From Gordius sp. MW1 (taxonomy: Eukaryota > Nematomorpha > Gordioida > Gordea > Gordiidae), in contig OZ038529.1 in NCBI GenBank assembly GCA_964036665.1, positions 11,912,060 through 11,976,059 on the forward strand: a stretch of DNA of 64,000 nt, in the 5' to 3' direction. Shown here piece after piece: positions 34,201-46,100 of this stretch (position 1 is the first letter of the stretch; each line of letters starts with the position of its first letter). Both the position numbers and the translations under genes were made by a program. The notes under the pieces were generated by a model, which did no database searches, was not told the DNA's origin, and saw only the letters and a program-made list of their open reading frames with translations.

Positions 34201-35050
34201 CTTTTAATAGTAAAAATAAACAATATTATTTATTAAGATCAAAAAGAACTTTCAAATTAAAAAAATTAATTTTATAAACTGAACTAACAATTCTCTATAA
34301 ATCTAGCCAATTAATATTGAATCAACCATTTAATTTGCCAAAAAAAATATAAAATAAGAGCATTAATATGGTTTAAATTTAGTGTTAAGAATTCAAATAA
34401 GAAGGATAAAAAGCCCATATCATGAAATTTGCATTTTGATCTGACCGTAAAAGTATTTGTAAAAGGTATACAAATAATTAATTCATATCATTGTAATATA
34501 TTAAATATATAGTGTCCATTAATAAATGTAAATATTTAAGAAAATGTAATAATAAATCAAATAGTTTTTAAATCCTCAGAACTCAACACATTTTAAATTG
34601 CAATTTCCCAAAATATATTGATAAAATCTATGAATTTAAGATTAAAACTAATTGCGAAATCTATTTAATAAACACGGTGAAAATAAAATATTGGTATACA
34701 ATATAATTAAAGTTATGGTAATACTGTGTACCTTTGGTGGCATTGATATATGATTTGAGATCTTTATTTAACTTGTTTGATATTAACTTTAAAAGGAATA
34801 TTATGTTTGATAAAAAAAATACCTGTTGTTTGTTAAAATTTGCTATATAATCATCAAATAACTCATCTTTGGTCTTATCAACTTTTCCTAAATTAACTAG
34901 CAGCTAAAGCAAAAATTTTATAAGAGGGATAATTTAAAAAATGTAAAACAATTCAATTGTATCTTAAAACATTATACAAACTTTTTCTTTAGCCCTTAGA
35001 GCACTTTTTTGCACAATTTGAGCAAAATTAGATTTCTTTTCACATGACAT
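28237..35050 (-). CDS. AMPH: Amphiphysin/BIN1 homologue (N-BAR and SH3)
   Basis: Membrane-bending N-BAR protein of endocytosis and T-tubules. Thirteen exons: 34982-35050, 34823-34903, 34732-34786, 32467-32657, 31364-31477, 31106-31191, 29263-29338, 29145-29221, 29058-29104, 28908-29014, 28556-28618, 28388-28486, 28237-28320; 382 codons, all phases closing. Residues 1-225 are the BAR domain: NFAQIVQKSALRAKEK (amphipathic helix 0), LGKVDKTKDELFDDYIANFN, KRSRKLLYYDSARHNYD, ISFIVSNFQSLFAAEFQYHN. The linker is short and acidic with one NPF motif (KNPFEDE, near 292), a possible EH-domain ligand. The last 60 residues are the SH3 domain (YTREDTDELSFEAGEIL, GW, GVFPENF), split by an intron. It lacks the long clathrin/AP-2 insert of vertebrate neuronal amphiphysin. 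Introns range from 40 nt to 2.1 kb. Confidence 0.95.
29784..30147. mobile_element. MITE, CATAGACTAGATAG family, copy 4 (inverted, old)
   Basis: In an amphiphysin intron. Left end TACGTCAGCGTCAGC then GTGTACCATTTTCCGCCATTTT, the inverse of the right end of copies 1 and 2. Right end CATGAGCAGTCTATTTATCTATG. Flanks ATTACATT and ATTACATC form an 8-bp duplication with one mismatch. The interior is strongly diverged. Confidence 0.65.
30423..31090. mobile_element. Foldback element with about 130 bp inverted arms
   Basis: Left arm about 30423-30551 and right arm about 30944-31090 are inverted copies. Shared text includes TTTTTTCCTATCATATTATT, GTGGCATCATGGGAGTTTTT and TTCTTGGGAAACATTCAACG. The right arm has an extra small insertion (ATCTTTAAAAGATGTTTA). 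The spacer is about 390 bp with no ORF. It sits in the amphiphysin intron just upstream (15 bp beyond its end) of the donor of exon 31106-31191. Confidence 0.85.
33475..33903. mobile_element. MITE, CATAGACTAGATAG family, copy 2
   Basis: 429 bp in the amphiphysin intron 32658-34731. Ends CATAGACAAGATAGACTCC and GAGCAATCTATCTAGTCTATG. Flanked by ATTAAAAC and ATTAAAGC (8-bp duplication, one mismatch). Alignable to copy 1 through its whole length. Confidence 0.85.
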
Positions 35051-36043
35051 TGAAAAAAATGAATGTTTGAATGCTAATCATGTAAATCATATGATCTTTA
35101 TATTTTATCGAATCTATAAAATTCTCGCGTTAATATTAAGTACACCAATAAGATCACATTTGCAGCTAAATAACAATCAAAAATTTTGCAAGTAACCTCT
35201 TTTGGCTTCTATATTCTCCTTTATATTTAAATAGTGCAAAATGTTTACGCCTAGCTCAATAGATGATTTTGTACCTAAGTAATTTCTTTAAAAAATGCGC
35301 TTTACTCAAATTATGAAATAAATATAATTAATAAGCGCTGTTTTCGTGTTATAAATATTAGGCTAACTTAAGGGGGTAATGTCCAGCCTGCTTCATTATC
35401 CCAGTCTTTTTTCAAATTGCGTCAAATGTATCTCTTTAGTATTTAATCTTGAAACACTAATAGGTTTTAAAGTTAAATCATCTAGTTAAACTAAAATAAA
35501 ATAGTTAGGAGTCTATATATGGTTACACGAAAAGTAGAAAGAACATTTGGATTTAGGTCCTAATATTCATAAGATTGAATATTTTTTAAGGTACTATCTC
35601 AAGAAAACATTTAGCTATTAGTTAATGAACACTTTTGATTCACTTGAGAAGTTGTTTCTTATAAATTTCTTCCGTTTTGCTTAAAATAATTTTATACATA
35701 TTATACGATCAAAGAAAAGGAAGAATTTAAAGAATGACCCATATCAAAAACTAAATTAAAAAATAACTAATTATTATAGAGTACTGTGTACAATAGCCAT
35801 GTTAAGTCAAACTATATGTGTAAACGAAAACCAACTTTGAAAATTAGGATGTTGAATAAAATAGATGCAATTAGTTCCTTGATATAAACTTGCTTAATCC
35901 TATAATTAGATTTTAATTCATAATCGATCAATTTAGAAACATTTTCCGGATAAACGAATATTGTCTGGCTATTTTGTTAATCCTCAAACCCATGCTTTTA
36001 TATTAGGCTGGAAGCAGATTTATTTACTTATTGTGAGGCTGGG
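35051..36043. other. 5' flank of amphiphysin, nothing assigned
   Basis: AT-rich. It should include the amphiphysin promoter, but I see no repeat, ORF or defined regulatory motif. Confidence 0.45.
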
Positions 36044-37191
36044 ATAGAGAACTGCACGGGTGACCCGAGACCCCCCGACCTGGACCCGACCCGATTTCGG
36101 GTCGGATTCGGGTAGAAAATTTGAAAATGATTTTGGATCGGGTCGGGTTCGGGTAGAAAATTTGAAAATAATTTCGGATCGGGTCGGGTCCGGGTAATGC
36201 TTTCGGGTCGGGGGTCAAATCTATAGAGTTGGGTCCAAGGTTTATACATTGTAAAAAACACGCGAGACCTATTTTTTTAATTAATGTTAATTGCTAAGCA
36301 AAGAGTGTTTTTAAATATCGAAATGTACAACTAATTTGTATCATTCATTCATTTAATTCTCTTCCTCTTTTTTTAACTTTTAAAACTCCGAACTCTGAAA
36401 TGCTAGCTAATTCTCATCACTAATTAAAACTACATAAATTACTTCTGTTTTTAATTTGACTATTAAAAGATAAATTATTTCAATAAAATTATATTTTAAA
36501 TTTTTTAGTGTTAACCGTGAAGTTTTAGCTAATCCTCATCGTTAATTTAAATTACATTTAATACATATTCAAAAGCCAACTTAAAAGTAAGTTATAATTT
36601 TATAAATGTTTTATTTGCAAATTAAATTAATATGGTATGATAACTTGTTTATTTATAAAATATTTTGAATCATGTGCAACATCTAGATATTTTACCCTAA
36701 GACAATATATCTATAGCATAAAATTTATATTAAAAAATAATTGCATGTAAAAATTTAATTTAAAACAACAACAAAAAACATCAATATTATAATAAATATA
36801 TAATAACTAGCCATATAAAAAAGGTTTTTAATAACAATGATTTGATATTATATAGTTGCCTCTAAAATCTATAACACATTAGTTAGACAAAATCTGTGGT
36901 TACAATTTGTTTCATTAATAGCACTTTTAATTGTCGATTTATACACACCGCAATTTTCGCGCACGAAAGTTATTTGTTTTAATAATTTTTCGGGTCGGGT
37001 TCGGGTTGAAGTTTTTAAAATGCTTTCGGGTCGGGTTCGGGTAGAAAATTTGAAAATGATTTCGGGTCGGGTCGGGTTTGGGTAAAAAATTTGAAATAAT
37101 TTCAGGTCGGGTCGGGTCCGGGTAGAAAATTTGAAAATGCTTTCAGATCGGGTCGGGTTCGGGTTGAAAAAAAGTGACTTTGCAGTTTTCT
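36044..37191. mobile_element. hAT-like element, TAGAGAACTGCA family (1.15 kb)
   Basis: Left end ATAGAGAACTGCACGGGT and right end TTTGCAGTTTTCT form short inverted termini. Perfect 8-bp duplication AGGCTGGG at 36036-36043 and 37192-37199. Both ends carry tandem copies of a unit like GGGTCGGGTTCGGGTAGAAA followed by ATTTGAAAAT. The middle is AT-rich and non-coding. The minus ORFs at 36024-36261 are read-outs of this simple array. Related pieces at 3288, 8577, 14938 and 53830. Confidence 0.8.
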
Positions 37192-37199
37192 AGGCTGGG

Positions 37200-38828
37200 G
37201 TAATGATAGCAAATTATTATTTATGGTGGATTTTTTATTTGTCTATTAATCAATCGGTTTATTATTTTATTAATTAATGTTAGCAATTCTTACGCAACCC
37301 CCTCTAAAAAATGTTCTATCCCGCTCTATGCTGCGTTACATTCCCTATCTCCTCATATTATCATCAGTAATGTGCTGCGTTCCGTCAAAATATTTTTATA
37401 TTAGATTAAGCTTCACTAGTATTTGGCAATAAAATAAATATAATGCATGACCTAATCAAGAGTTTGTGTTTATCAAAGAGGAAAAACATATCCCTAATTA
37501 ATAAAAATCTTTTATTTATTCCCCCACCGAATTGAATAACAAAAAATATTGCTGATCTACGAGTATACGAGAGCGTGAGATTTAACAAAAAGAACAACCG
37601 GTGTCCTAAGGACTTATTTCAAATTACTAAATATATTTGACTAATTAGAATTCTAAATTTTAGTATACAAAATATGTACCTTTGAATTTTTTTCTTATAC
37701 CCAGCGCTCAAACAATTTAAGTAATCAAGATTTTTATTATCTATCTATATAAGTCTGTGGATGTTTATATCCATATGAAATGTACTAATGTTCTATAAGA
37801 GTTTAAAAATATATATCTAACCCATACCTACCATCTTAGCATATACTTCAAGCTTTACACCTAGCTTATTAATCGTCTAATTCATCGCTAATATATTTGA
37901 TTCACTGAAAACTTATATTGATCCGCAAATTCCAACCTACCCACACATATCTACCTACCTATCATAGCGTTAATATTTAGTTTTACACACTTACCTTATG
38001 TATTTTATTTAAGGAAAATGTGGGAAAGATAGTTTAGTATTGAGTGCCTTTGATTTAGGTTGGAGATGCTGGAAGTGGGAAGGTGCGGGAATGATAGTCT
38101 AGACTTGCATGTACGCGGCACACGACAGTTGTTCGAGTAATAGGTGGGGGGTGATGACATAGAGTAGCGATTAGAGCAAAAGAGGACATTTCCCCTCGGG
38201 GGGGGGGGGTGGCCTAAGAATTGCTTAAAAATTGATAATTTATGCAAATAGTTAGTTCAAGAGTCAAAGAGTGCAACGTCTTACTCGGCTGAATCTCATC
38301 AAGTCCAATAATTACAGGATAACCGATTGACGACAATCAGGTTTTATAAACTTTGTAAATTTTACCAATAATCATTAATTTATTATCACAACAGTCTTTA
38401 AATACGTTGGTGATTGTTAAAATTAGGCATGATTAAATAGCAAACAAAAATCTCATCTAGAAATTTAATGCACAAAGCTAAAAATATAATTATTGAGTTA
38501 AAAAAATCTACCCCTTTCAATGGCCTATGAGGGGGGGGCATTGGTCCAAAATATTGACACTTATTTTCTCTTATTGTATAGAGAATAGATCTCTTGTTAT
38601 TTTCGTATTAAAATTGATAATAATAAAATATTAAATTTTTTTTAAAATTAAATTTTCTACAAAAAGCCTCCATGTCTACGAATCCATATACGGCTTTCGC
38701 CGCTTACTGGGTGCTAAATATGAAAATTATTTAATTTAATACTTCCTTCAGAAACTACAGCTCAACTTTGAGTGCTAGAAAATTATAAAATGCGTAAAAT
38801 CTATTTTATTTATTCTATAATATTTGGA
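37200..38828. other. Intergenic stretch, nothing assigned
   Basis: AT-rich with one G run near 38200 (GGGGGGGGGGGTGGCC) and another near 38535. No gene or bounded repeat recognised. Confidence 0.5.
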
Positions 38829-39486
38829 TCCAAAGTCGTGGGGTTTGTTTTGATCAATTTATATCATTTAAATAATCTATCTCCCTATTTTCAAAACCTT
38901 TTCCACTTGTTTTCCGTTTTCTTCCTCTTTTACCCGACACCTACATTAAGAGATGTCCCATTTAAATATATGTCCATACCACCTTAGCCGGCTTTCGTTT
39001 GTCATGTCTGCCATATGTTGAATATCGAGGTCTGCCTTGTCGAGTTTTGCATACCCTAAGCTCCAGCGTATAATTTTCATTTCCGTGGCTATACCCATGA
39101 TTCACCTCTATGGAGCAGGCGCGTAGCCAGGCTTTTCTCAAGGGGGAAGAAAAATTCAAAAAAATTTTCGACACTTTTATTTATAATGTAACAAAAGTAA
39201 ACTTCGCATACAATATATGCGAAACTTCAAAGCGCTATATAACCAGCTTTGGAAAAATCTCTTCTTTTCATTAATCAGAGCATTTTTTATCGATTTTATA
39301 CCTTAAAAAAGGACATGGACCTTCAAAAAAATATTCAAATTTTGGTCAAGGGGGTAGAAAATTCCCGCTTTCTGCCCCCTTGGCTACGCGCCTGCTATGG
39401 AGTAATGTAAGCTTTGCTTTTCAACCATAATGGCACCTTCCTGTCTTACATTGCACGAATAGACATATCCATTTAAGCCATCCTTT
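38829..39486 (-). mobile_element. RTE-type LINE, 3' fragment split by a MITE
   Basis: Minus-strand match to the same 3' part as 62350-62880 (GTCGTGGGGTTTGTTTTGAT, TCCATACCACCTTAGCCG, GCTTTGCTTTTCAACCATA). Strongly diverged and with internal deletions. A 279 bp MITE at 39116-39394 interrupts it between the blocks matching the RT thumb region. Confidence 0.8.
39116..39394. mobile_element. hAT-like MITE, CAGGCGCGTAGCCAGG subfamily
   Basis: Inverted ends CAGGCGCGTAGCCAGG and CTTGGCTACGCGCCTG; perfect 8-bp duplication CTATGGAG (39108-39115 and 39395-39402), inserted in a LINE relic. The CAGG terminus and 8-bp duplication are hAT hallmarks. Same GCGTAGCCAGG core as the CATGGGCGTAGCC family. Confidence 0.88.
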
Positions 39487-39643
39487 TTATAACCATGCAT
39501 TCCCCCCTGAGCAATAATGCGTACGGGTTTAAGCTCTCTAGACTAAGAATACACTACAATTATTGTCTCTAAAAATAATTATCTATGGCTGCGTTTGTAG
39601 CCTAAATTAAATTTATTCAATATTATTCGGTTTATGCCTTAAG

Positions 39644-39801
39644 CATGGGCGTAGCCAGCATTAGAATTAGAGGGGGCAATAATAATTATGAGAGGGGCAA
39701 AGTGAACATTTTTTGAAATTTTTAGCCATAATTTTAATAAATTTTTAGATTTAAACGAGGGCAGTCACCCCTCTTTGCATCCCCCCACGACTACGCCCAT
39801 G
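39644..39801. mobile_element. hAT-like MITE, CATGGGCGTAGCC family
   Basis: 158 bp. Ends CATGGGCGTAGCCAGC and GACTACGCCCATG; perfect 8-bp duplication GCCTTAAG (39636-39643 and 39802-39809). Internal text AATAATAATTATGAGAGGGG aligns with 5997-6153 and 61789-61949. Confidence 0.88.
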
Positions 39802-40197
39802 GCCTTAAGACCTTTAATTTTGGTCTAAATCATTAATGGGGACCTAGATAAGCTTCATAACAAATTTGCATTTTTGATGCTCAATTAGCAGCAGTTCACA
39901 GGACAGGATTATATAATGTCGAAGAACGTTTATAATTAAAGTTTTTTATTTTTTATTAAAATTTATAATAAAGTTCTTTTTAATAAAGTTAATCCAAATT
40001 AAATATACGGATAAAACTATAAATAAATCTGAAATTTGATATATAGATTGAATACTCCAACTAATTTTATTTGGCATGCTACTAAAATAAAAGAACAAAC
40101 GATGTTCACACTAAAATTTTACTATTACATAAATGAATTATATGACAACAAATTAAAAATTTTTTGGCTAAAAACAATAAGATGATGCTAAAAACGT

Positions 40198-43100
40198 TTA
40201 TTTGCTTAGGTTAAGAGGAAAATGAGTGATTAATTTTATTCTGTCTTGTTCAGGGTATTTGGTAAAAAATTTGAGACCCGTTAAAAGTTCAATATCCTTG
40301 ACGCGAACATAGTATTTTCTGAAGTAGTCGTCCAAATTCTATTAATAAATTAACAAAAAGTATAAATATATTTGAACATTAACATAAATGAAATTCGCTT
40401 TTAAATAGCGTAAAAACGAGATTTGATTAAAAATAAGAATTGCAATTATAATACTCCAATGACAATTTATAAAATAATTATTATTATATATAGATTCCAA
40501 ATGATAACTAAATAATCTCACATAGAGAACCTCTAAAAAATTAATTTAAAATAACTGTAATGCTACAATATATCTGCATTTAACACGCAATTATAAATTA
40601 TTGATTCGCTGTGTTTTAAAATCCCTATATTTGTTTAATATAAACGCCTTTGTGAACATGCACCTGGGCCTATGGGCGTAGCCAGGGGAGGGGGCGGCTA
40701 CTCCCCCCCCCCCCCCTAAATTACGAGAAAAAAAATTTCAATGCAAAAACTTTGAAAAATTAAAAAAAAATATGTTTTGCCCCCCTCTAATTGAACTTTT
40801 AAACGTTTTGCCCCCCCCCCAATCTAAAACTTGGCTACGCCCATTAATTCCCCAATATAGATATAAATCTAGTATTCGATTTCCATGATACTTTGCGCGA
40901 TTCATGTGTATATTTGAATTTGGGCTTCTTATTTATTTAAATAACTTATCATTATTATTGGAAAACCCGTAAGTAAATAGACCCTTGATGATAATAACTC
41001 TTCCATTTTTTAATCTTTGTTTTTTAATAATGGTGTAAAAAGTGGGATATTATTATAAAACATACTTAAATTATAGCGACTTTGTATAGAAGTAGCCTTA
41101 CAACTTTGGGTTTTGTAGTTATTAATTTGTAAAACGAATAAATTACTTCGCAATTCTCAGGCTCTTTCCTATGGGGTATGACAAAACTATTCAAAGTCAT
41201 ATCCTTCGCTTCGCACTGATTTCTGGGATTGTTTTTACAATATGTGATCATGACAAATATATGGGATGGGATCGCGATATTGTTATCTCCTCCATATCTT
41301 TATTTAAAACGTATAAGAGTTTTAAAATTTTGTTTTTTAATTTAATAAATCGGATTTATAATTATACGTGTTTAAGTAATTTCATAAACACGTTGTGAAC
41401 TGATTTAACGTCCTCAAATAAGTAACTATTTAGTTAAATTAAAGATAGATATCTATTATCAATAAGATATTATGTGCGCCATAATTTTTTTTGTAGATTT
41501 TTTATAATCATTGTTAAATTTTACAACATTTTATTAACAATAGCTATATTTGAAATTTCATTAAGTTTAAAAATGTTTAAACACTATCGACAAAAAAAGA
41601 ATAAATAATGAAAGTATAAAAATAACCTTGGAATAGTGTTGAAACTATCCATCAGTCCATCACCATTGTGATCAAAAACGGGCCCTATTATTATATTCGC
41701 TGACCTCTTTACAGCCAAATCTTCAAATTTTTTCATCGTTCCGCTCCAAATATTATCATAAAAATCTTTATACACATAGACTACATTGGTTAATAAATTT
41801 CCATTATTGCCTGCAAATGAAGATAAAAATATAATCATTATTGTTTTTTATATTAAATTTAGGTTTGTGTACTTTTATATTTGTATAATTAATAAAAAAT
41901 TAAAAAAACCTGAATTAAAAAGTTTTAATGGCAAAATTGTCGATCCATCCTTGGCTTTTAAGTTTGTTTGAAACTGACAATAGTCCATTTGGTTACTATT
42001 TAAGCGTGAGTCCATATTTATGCATGTACTTTTTATCTAAAAATTGTCAATCAACATTATTCATATTTTTTAATAGCATTACTGAGTCTTATGTAAATCT
42101 TAATTGCATAAATTTCTTATATGATGTTTTTTCTAAATGACTCTGTTTTCGAAAACAATAATTTAAAAAAACTTATATTGCATTAGACTGAATTTTAGAG
42201 GACAGTTATGAGAATTTACCAAATATTTATGCTGTATCTTATAAAATATTTGATGATTGTGCAAAGAGTAAAATCCATTGATTAAATATGAGAAAGAATA
42301 TAAAACTCCTAAAGTATTTTTTAGGATAAAATCTGGCAAACTTTAAAACTCTTTGTATTTATCTAACAAATATATATAAATAAAAATTCATAAGGATTAA
42401 GTAAAATAAAACCATCGTTTTCATAATCTAAAACTATCAAATTAATTTAATAAAGTAAATTTTTGCTTGCAACGAGTAAATTTATTCGCTAAATTTCATT
42501 CCTAATATTTGTTCAGGTATGTCCGAACTACCTAAATCAATAATAACAAGCTTTTTTAGTTAGTGAAACAAAGACGATATGTGTCAAACCTAAAGATTTT
42601 TACAAAACAAACTATAATCACAAAAACCATTGATGCGAGGCTTTTTGTATCGCGTAAAAATGGGTTTAAAAATTAAACAGACATAGACTTAATATTAATC
42701 AAATAAATTCAAGTAAACATTATTGAACTTTATAATAAATCAATTTCAAACATATAGTTTCTTTACTCTTTAAATCTTTAAAAAATATGGTACACAAGTT
42801 CCAGTTATTTGAGACGCACAGATTAAGTTCTTATTCTCATAATTTGCTCTTGATGATCATAATTACAAATAATTGTATAATAAAATTAAAAAAGTTGGAA
42901 TAATAATAGAGTGGGGTAGGTGGGAAACAATTATTCTTTTGGTCCCAACCACATAAAAACAAAAATAATAAATTTAATATGGATTTATTAGAAATCATAA
43001 TTTCGCCCAATTCCGTTATAATTAACTTTTTATTGCCTTTAATTTATATTCTGATTAAGTCCTAAATTATCTTTAACTCTAAGCAAACTTTTATATAGAG

Positions 43101-46100
43101 TTGTCTAAAAATTAGAGAAAAGCGTTATTCTCTTGGGATTTTTAGTACTTAAAATTCCTCTTAACTTTGCCTTAAGTGAAGAATTTACGACAGGGACAAA
43201 CCTGATCTTGGGAAGTGGATTTTCCAACATATGATACCCACAGTGGGAAATTATTTTTTTCGTCATAACCTGATATATAATGATCGTTAGGTAGGATTGC
43301 GGTTGGAACGAATATGCTTTTAGGGACTTCAAAAGGAGCCAAACTAGTCAATAAATTTTGAAGCGTAGAAGAGGGTGAAGAAGTGGACATTTTTGGGGCT
43401 TCGTTTATCCCCTATTCAGTAAATTATTTAATTTTATTTGATTTTCCAAAATGTTATTTTTAACTCGAATAGTGCTATTACTTGAGAGGAACAACATTTT
43501 CCTAGCTCTCCAGAGCTAATTTTGGGAGCTCCACTAACAAATTTATTATTTCCTGTTCCTGGTTCATATGGTTTTTTTTCATCACCCGTATCATAGAGTA
43601 CGGTCAAGTCCGAGTCGGAGTTACCAGTTGGTGGAGTGAATCTTGACTTAATAGTTGTGCTCTAAGATATATTAAATATCCACAAAAAATAAATGTTTAC
43701 AGCCTGTGTAGATTTGCCGCCTTCAGGATCAATCATGCTAACATCGTCTCCTAAATTATAATAATCATCAAGCCCATCCCCACCTTCTATTTGGGCCTCT
43801 TTTTTAACTACCTTTTTTACCATTCTTTTACTCACTGGCATATTATCATCACCGGACATGTATCCATCGTCGGGGTAAGTATTTTTATTCAAATCTTTCG
43901 TCTGTGAATTCATATCATAATATTTCACGGGTTGTAAGTAGGATTTTATTTCGTATGGACGATGTTCAAATGTTAAGGCATCGGCCAATAAGCCAAAGGT
44001 GCCGTTATTAGGTGCAGGCTCTATGCCCAGTAAAGCTATGTACGAATAAAAAGGTAATAGCAATAAAATATTTGTATACCGGCCATTAAATTATACAGCT
44101 CAATATTTTGAAAGGGCAAAACGGTTTGTCCATTTTTGAAATGCGCACCATACGCCATAAAAATGCTCTTCGAATATTGTATAATATATTTCTAAAGAAC
44201 GACATACCTGCATACTTCTCAAACCATCGTCATAACCATGACCGCCTTTATACTTTTCGCAATCAGGCTTCCGGCCACTATACCTAATTTTTATGTCAGA
44301 TTAGAAACGTAAGAATAGTTGAAATTACCTAAACATATTATAGCCCTCAGCCATCTTTATAAGTACATCTCCGATTCGGTCATTATTACCATAATGATGA
44401 CGAATTGGGAAGTCTTGCTTTAGATATACGTCGTATATCGGATTTTGCTTTCCTTGGCATCTTATTTTGCTAAAAATTTGTTGGGGGTTATCTAATTAAG
44501 TATAGAAATTTGGTGCTATTAAATGATCCATAAAACTTTGTCATAAAGAACAAATCAATTTAAAACAATATATATGCTATAAGTGGATTAATGTATTACA
44601 AATTACAAATGCAGATATAATACAAAAAGTATCACTTTGGGATTTAAATTGCTCGATCATAACGCTCGGGCCCGATAAAAAAGAAACATGCCCTAAGTCG
44701 GCTATTTGATTCAGAAAAGTCAGTTTATTGCATGGAGTACTCGTCATTCCTATTAATGTCATTATATATTTTTTGTATTAAAAATTATTACCATGATCCG
44801 ACACAATTATAATATTGACACATTTGTCTATTTGAGCTTTATACAGTTGCTCAAACAGATTGCTTAATGAAGCTGATACATCACGAATAGCATTATCAAC
44901 CTAAAATTGAATAACCAAAGTCTTATCATAAAAGATCAGTAAAGTTCATGATCAACAATTTTAATTTATATGTAATTAAGTGCAATTATAATATTCTAGG
45001 TTAAACATTTAAAATTGATAGTTAAGTTTAACATTTATATTAGCCGAAGTGGAGGCAGGCGCAGGATTACCCAAAGGGGGGGGAATTTCAAAAAATTTTG
45101 ATATATTAAATAAAAATTCATCAGGAGGGTTTTATGTCAAAAAGGTAAGATTAAAAAAATTAATTATAAAATAATTATATATCTTGAATATCTACGATGG
45201 ATTTTTGATGATGCATCAATAATATCTTTTATAAATTTTAACTTAGGAAAACCATCAACAGCTAAATTATATAAATCTTGTGCTACAATTCCCCCTGTGG
45301 TCTTTCTTTCAAGGACGCAATTTGCAATGAGCTCCTTCAATTTTTCTGAATATGCCTAATTGGTCCACCAGTACAAAAATCTTGAAAAACATGGACCTGG
45401 CCCAAACCCATTAAGATTAAATTTCAGGGCCGAGCCGGTGTAATATCCATTTCCACGACGCTCAAAAAAATCGACATGCCAATCAAAAATTTTTCTTAAA
45501 ATTTGAAATCAAATTTCTATGGGCTAAGACAAACGTCAATCAACAGATGTTTTTAGTTACTAACCTATAAAATTCACAAAAAATATTGATTATAATTCAA
45601 CCATGGTTTACAAGATTAATTAAAATTTATCATATTTGTAATTAAAATTTTTCATATTTAGCATTCTGCATTTACTTCTTTTGATATGTATTTTTGAGCT
45701 TGAGCTGATGATCATTAATCTATGTTTATAATTCCTTTGAAATGGCTGATATAATTTATAAAGTCATTATTGTATTTGGTACATTTAATAACCTAAGGGA
45801 TATTTGAGTGAGTATTTAAATACATTAGCTAATGATCATTATATCTGATCTATGTTTATAGGCCTATCCTTTTAATTGTAAAGCTAATTGATGAACTCAA
45901 TATTGTATTTGGTACATTTATAATAACCTAAGGGATATCTGTTGAGCTTGAGCTAATGATCATTATATCTGATCTATGTTTATAAGCCTATCCTTTTAAT
46001 TGTAATTTTGGTAGGGCTAATTGATGAACTCAATTTTGTATTTGGTATATTTATAATAACCTAAGGGATATCTGTTGAGCTTGAGCTAATGATCATTATA

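Noticed and set aside
36024-36261. Minus ORFs rich in PDPTR-like repeats
   Set aside because: Translations of the GGGTCGGGT tandem units of the hAT-like element, not a protein.
44577-44762. Stand-alone 61-codon minus ORF starting at 44762
   Set aside because: It is ENPP exon 44636-44749 plus read-through into the next intron.
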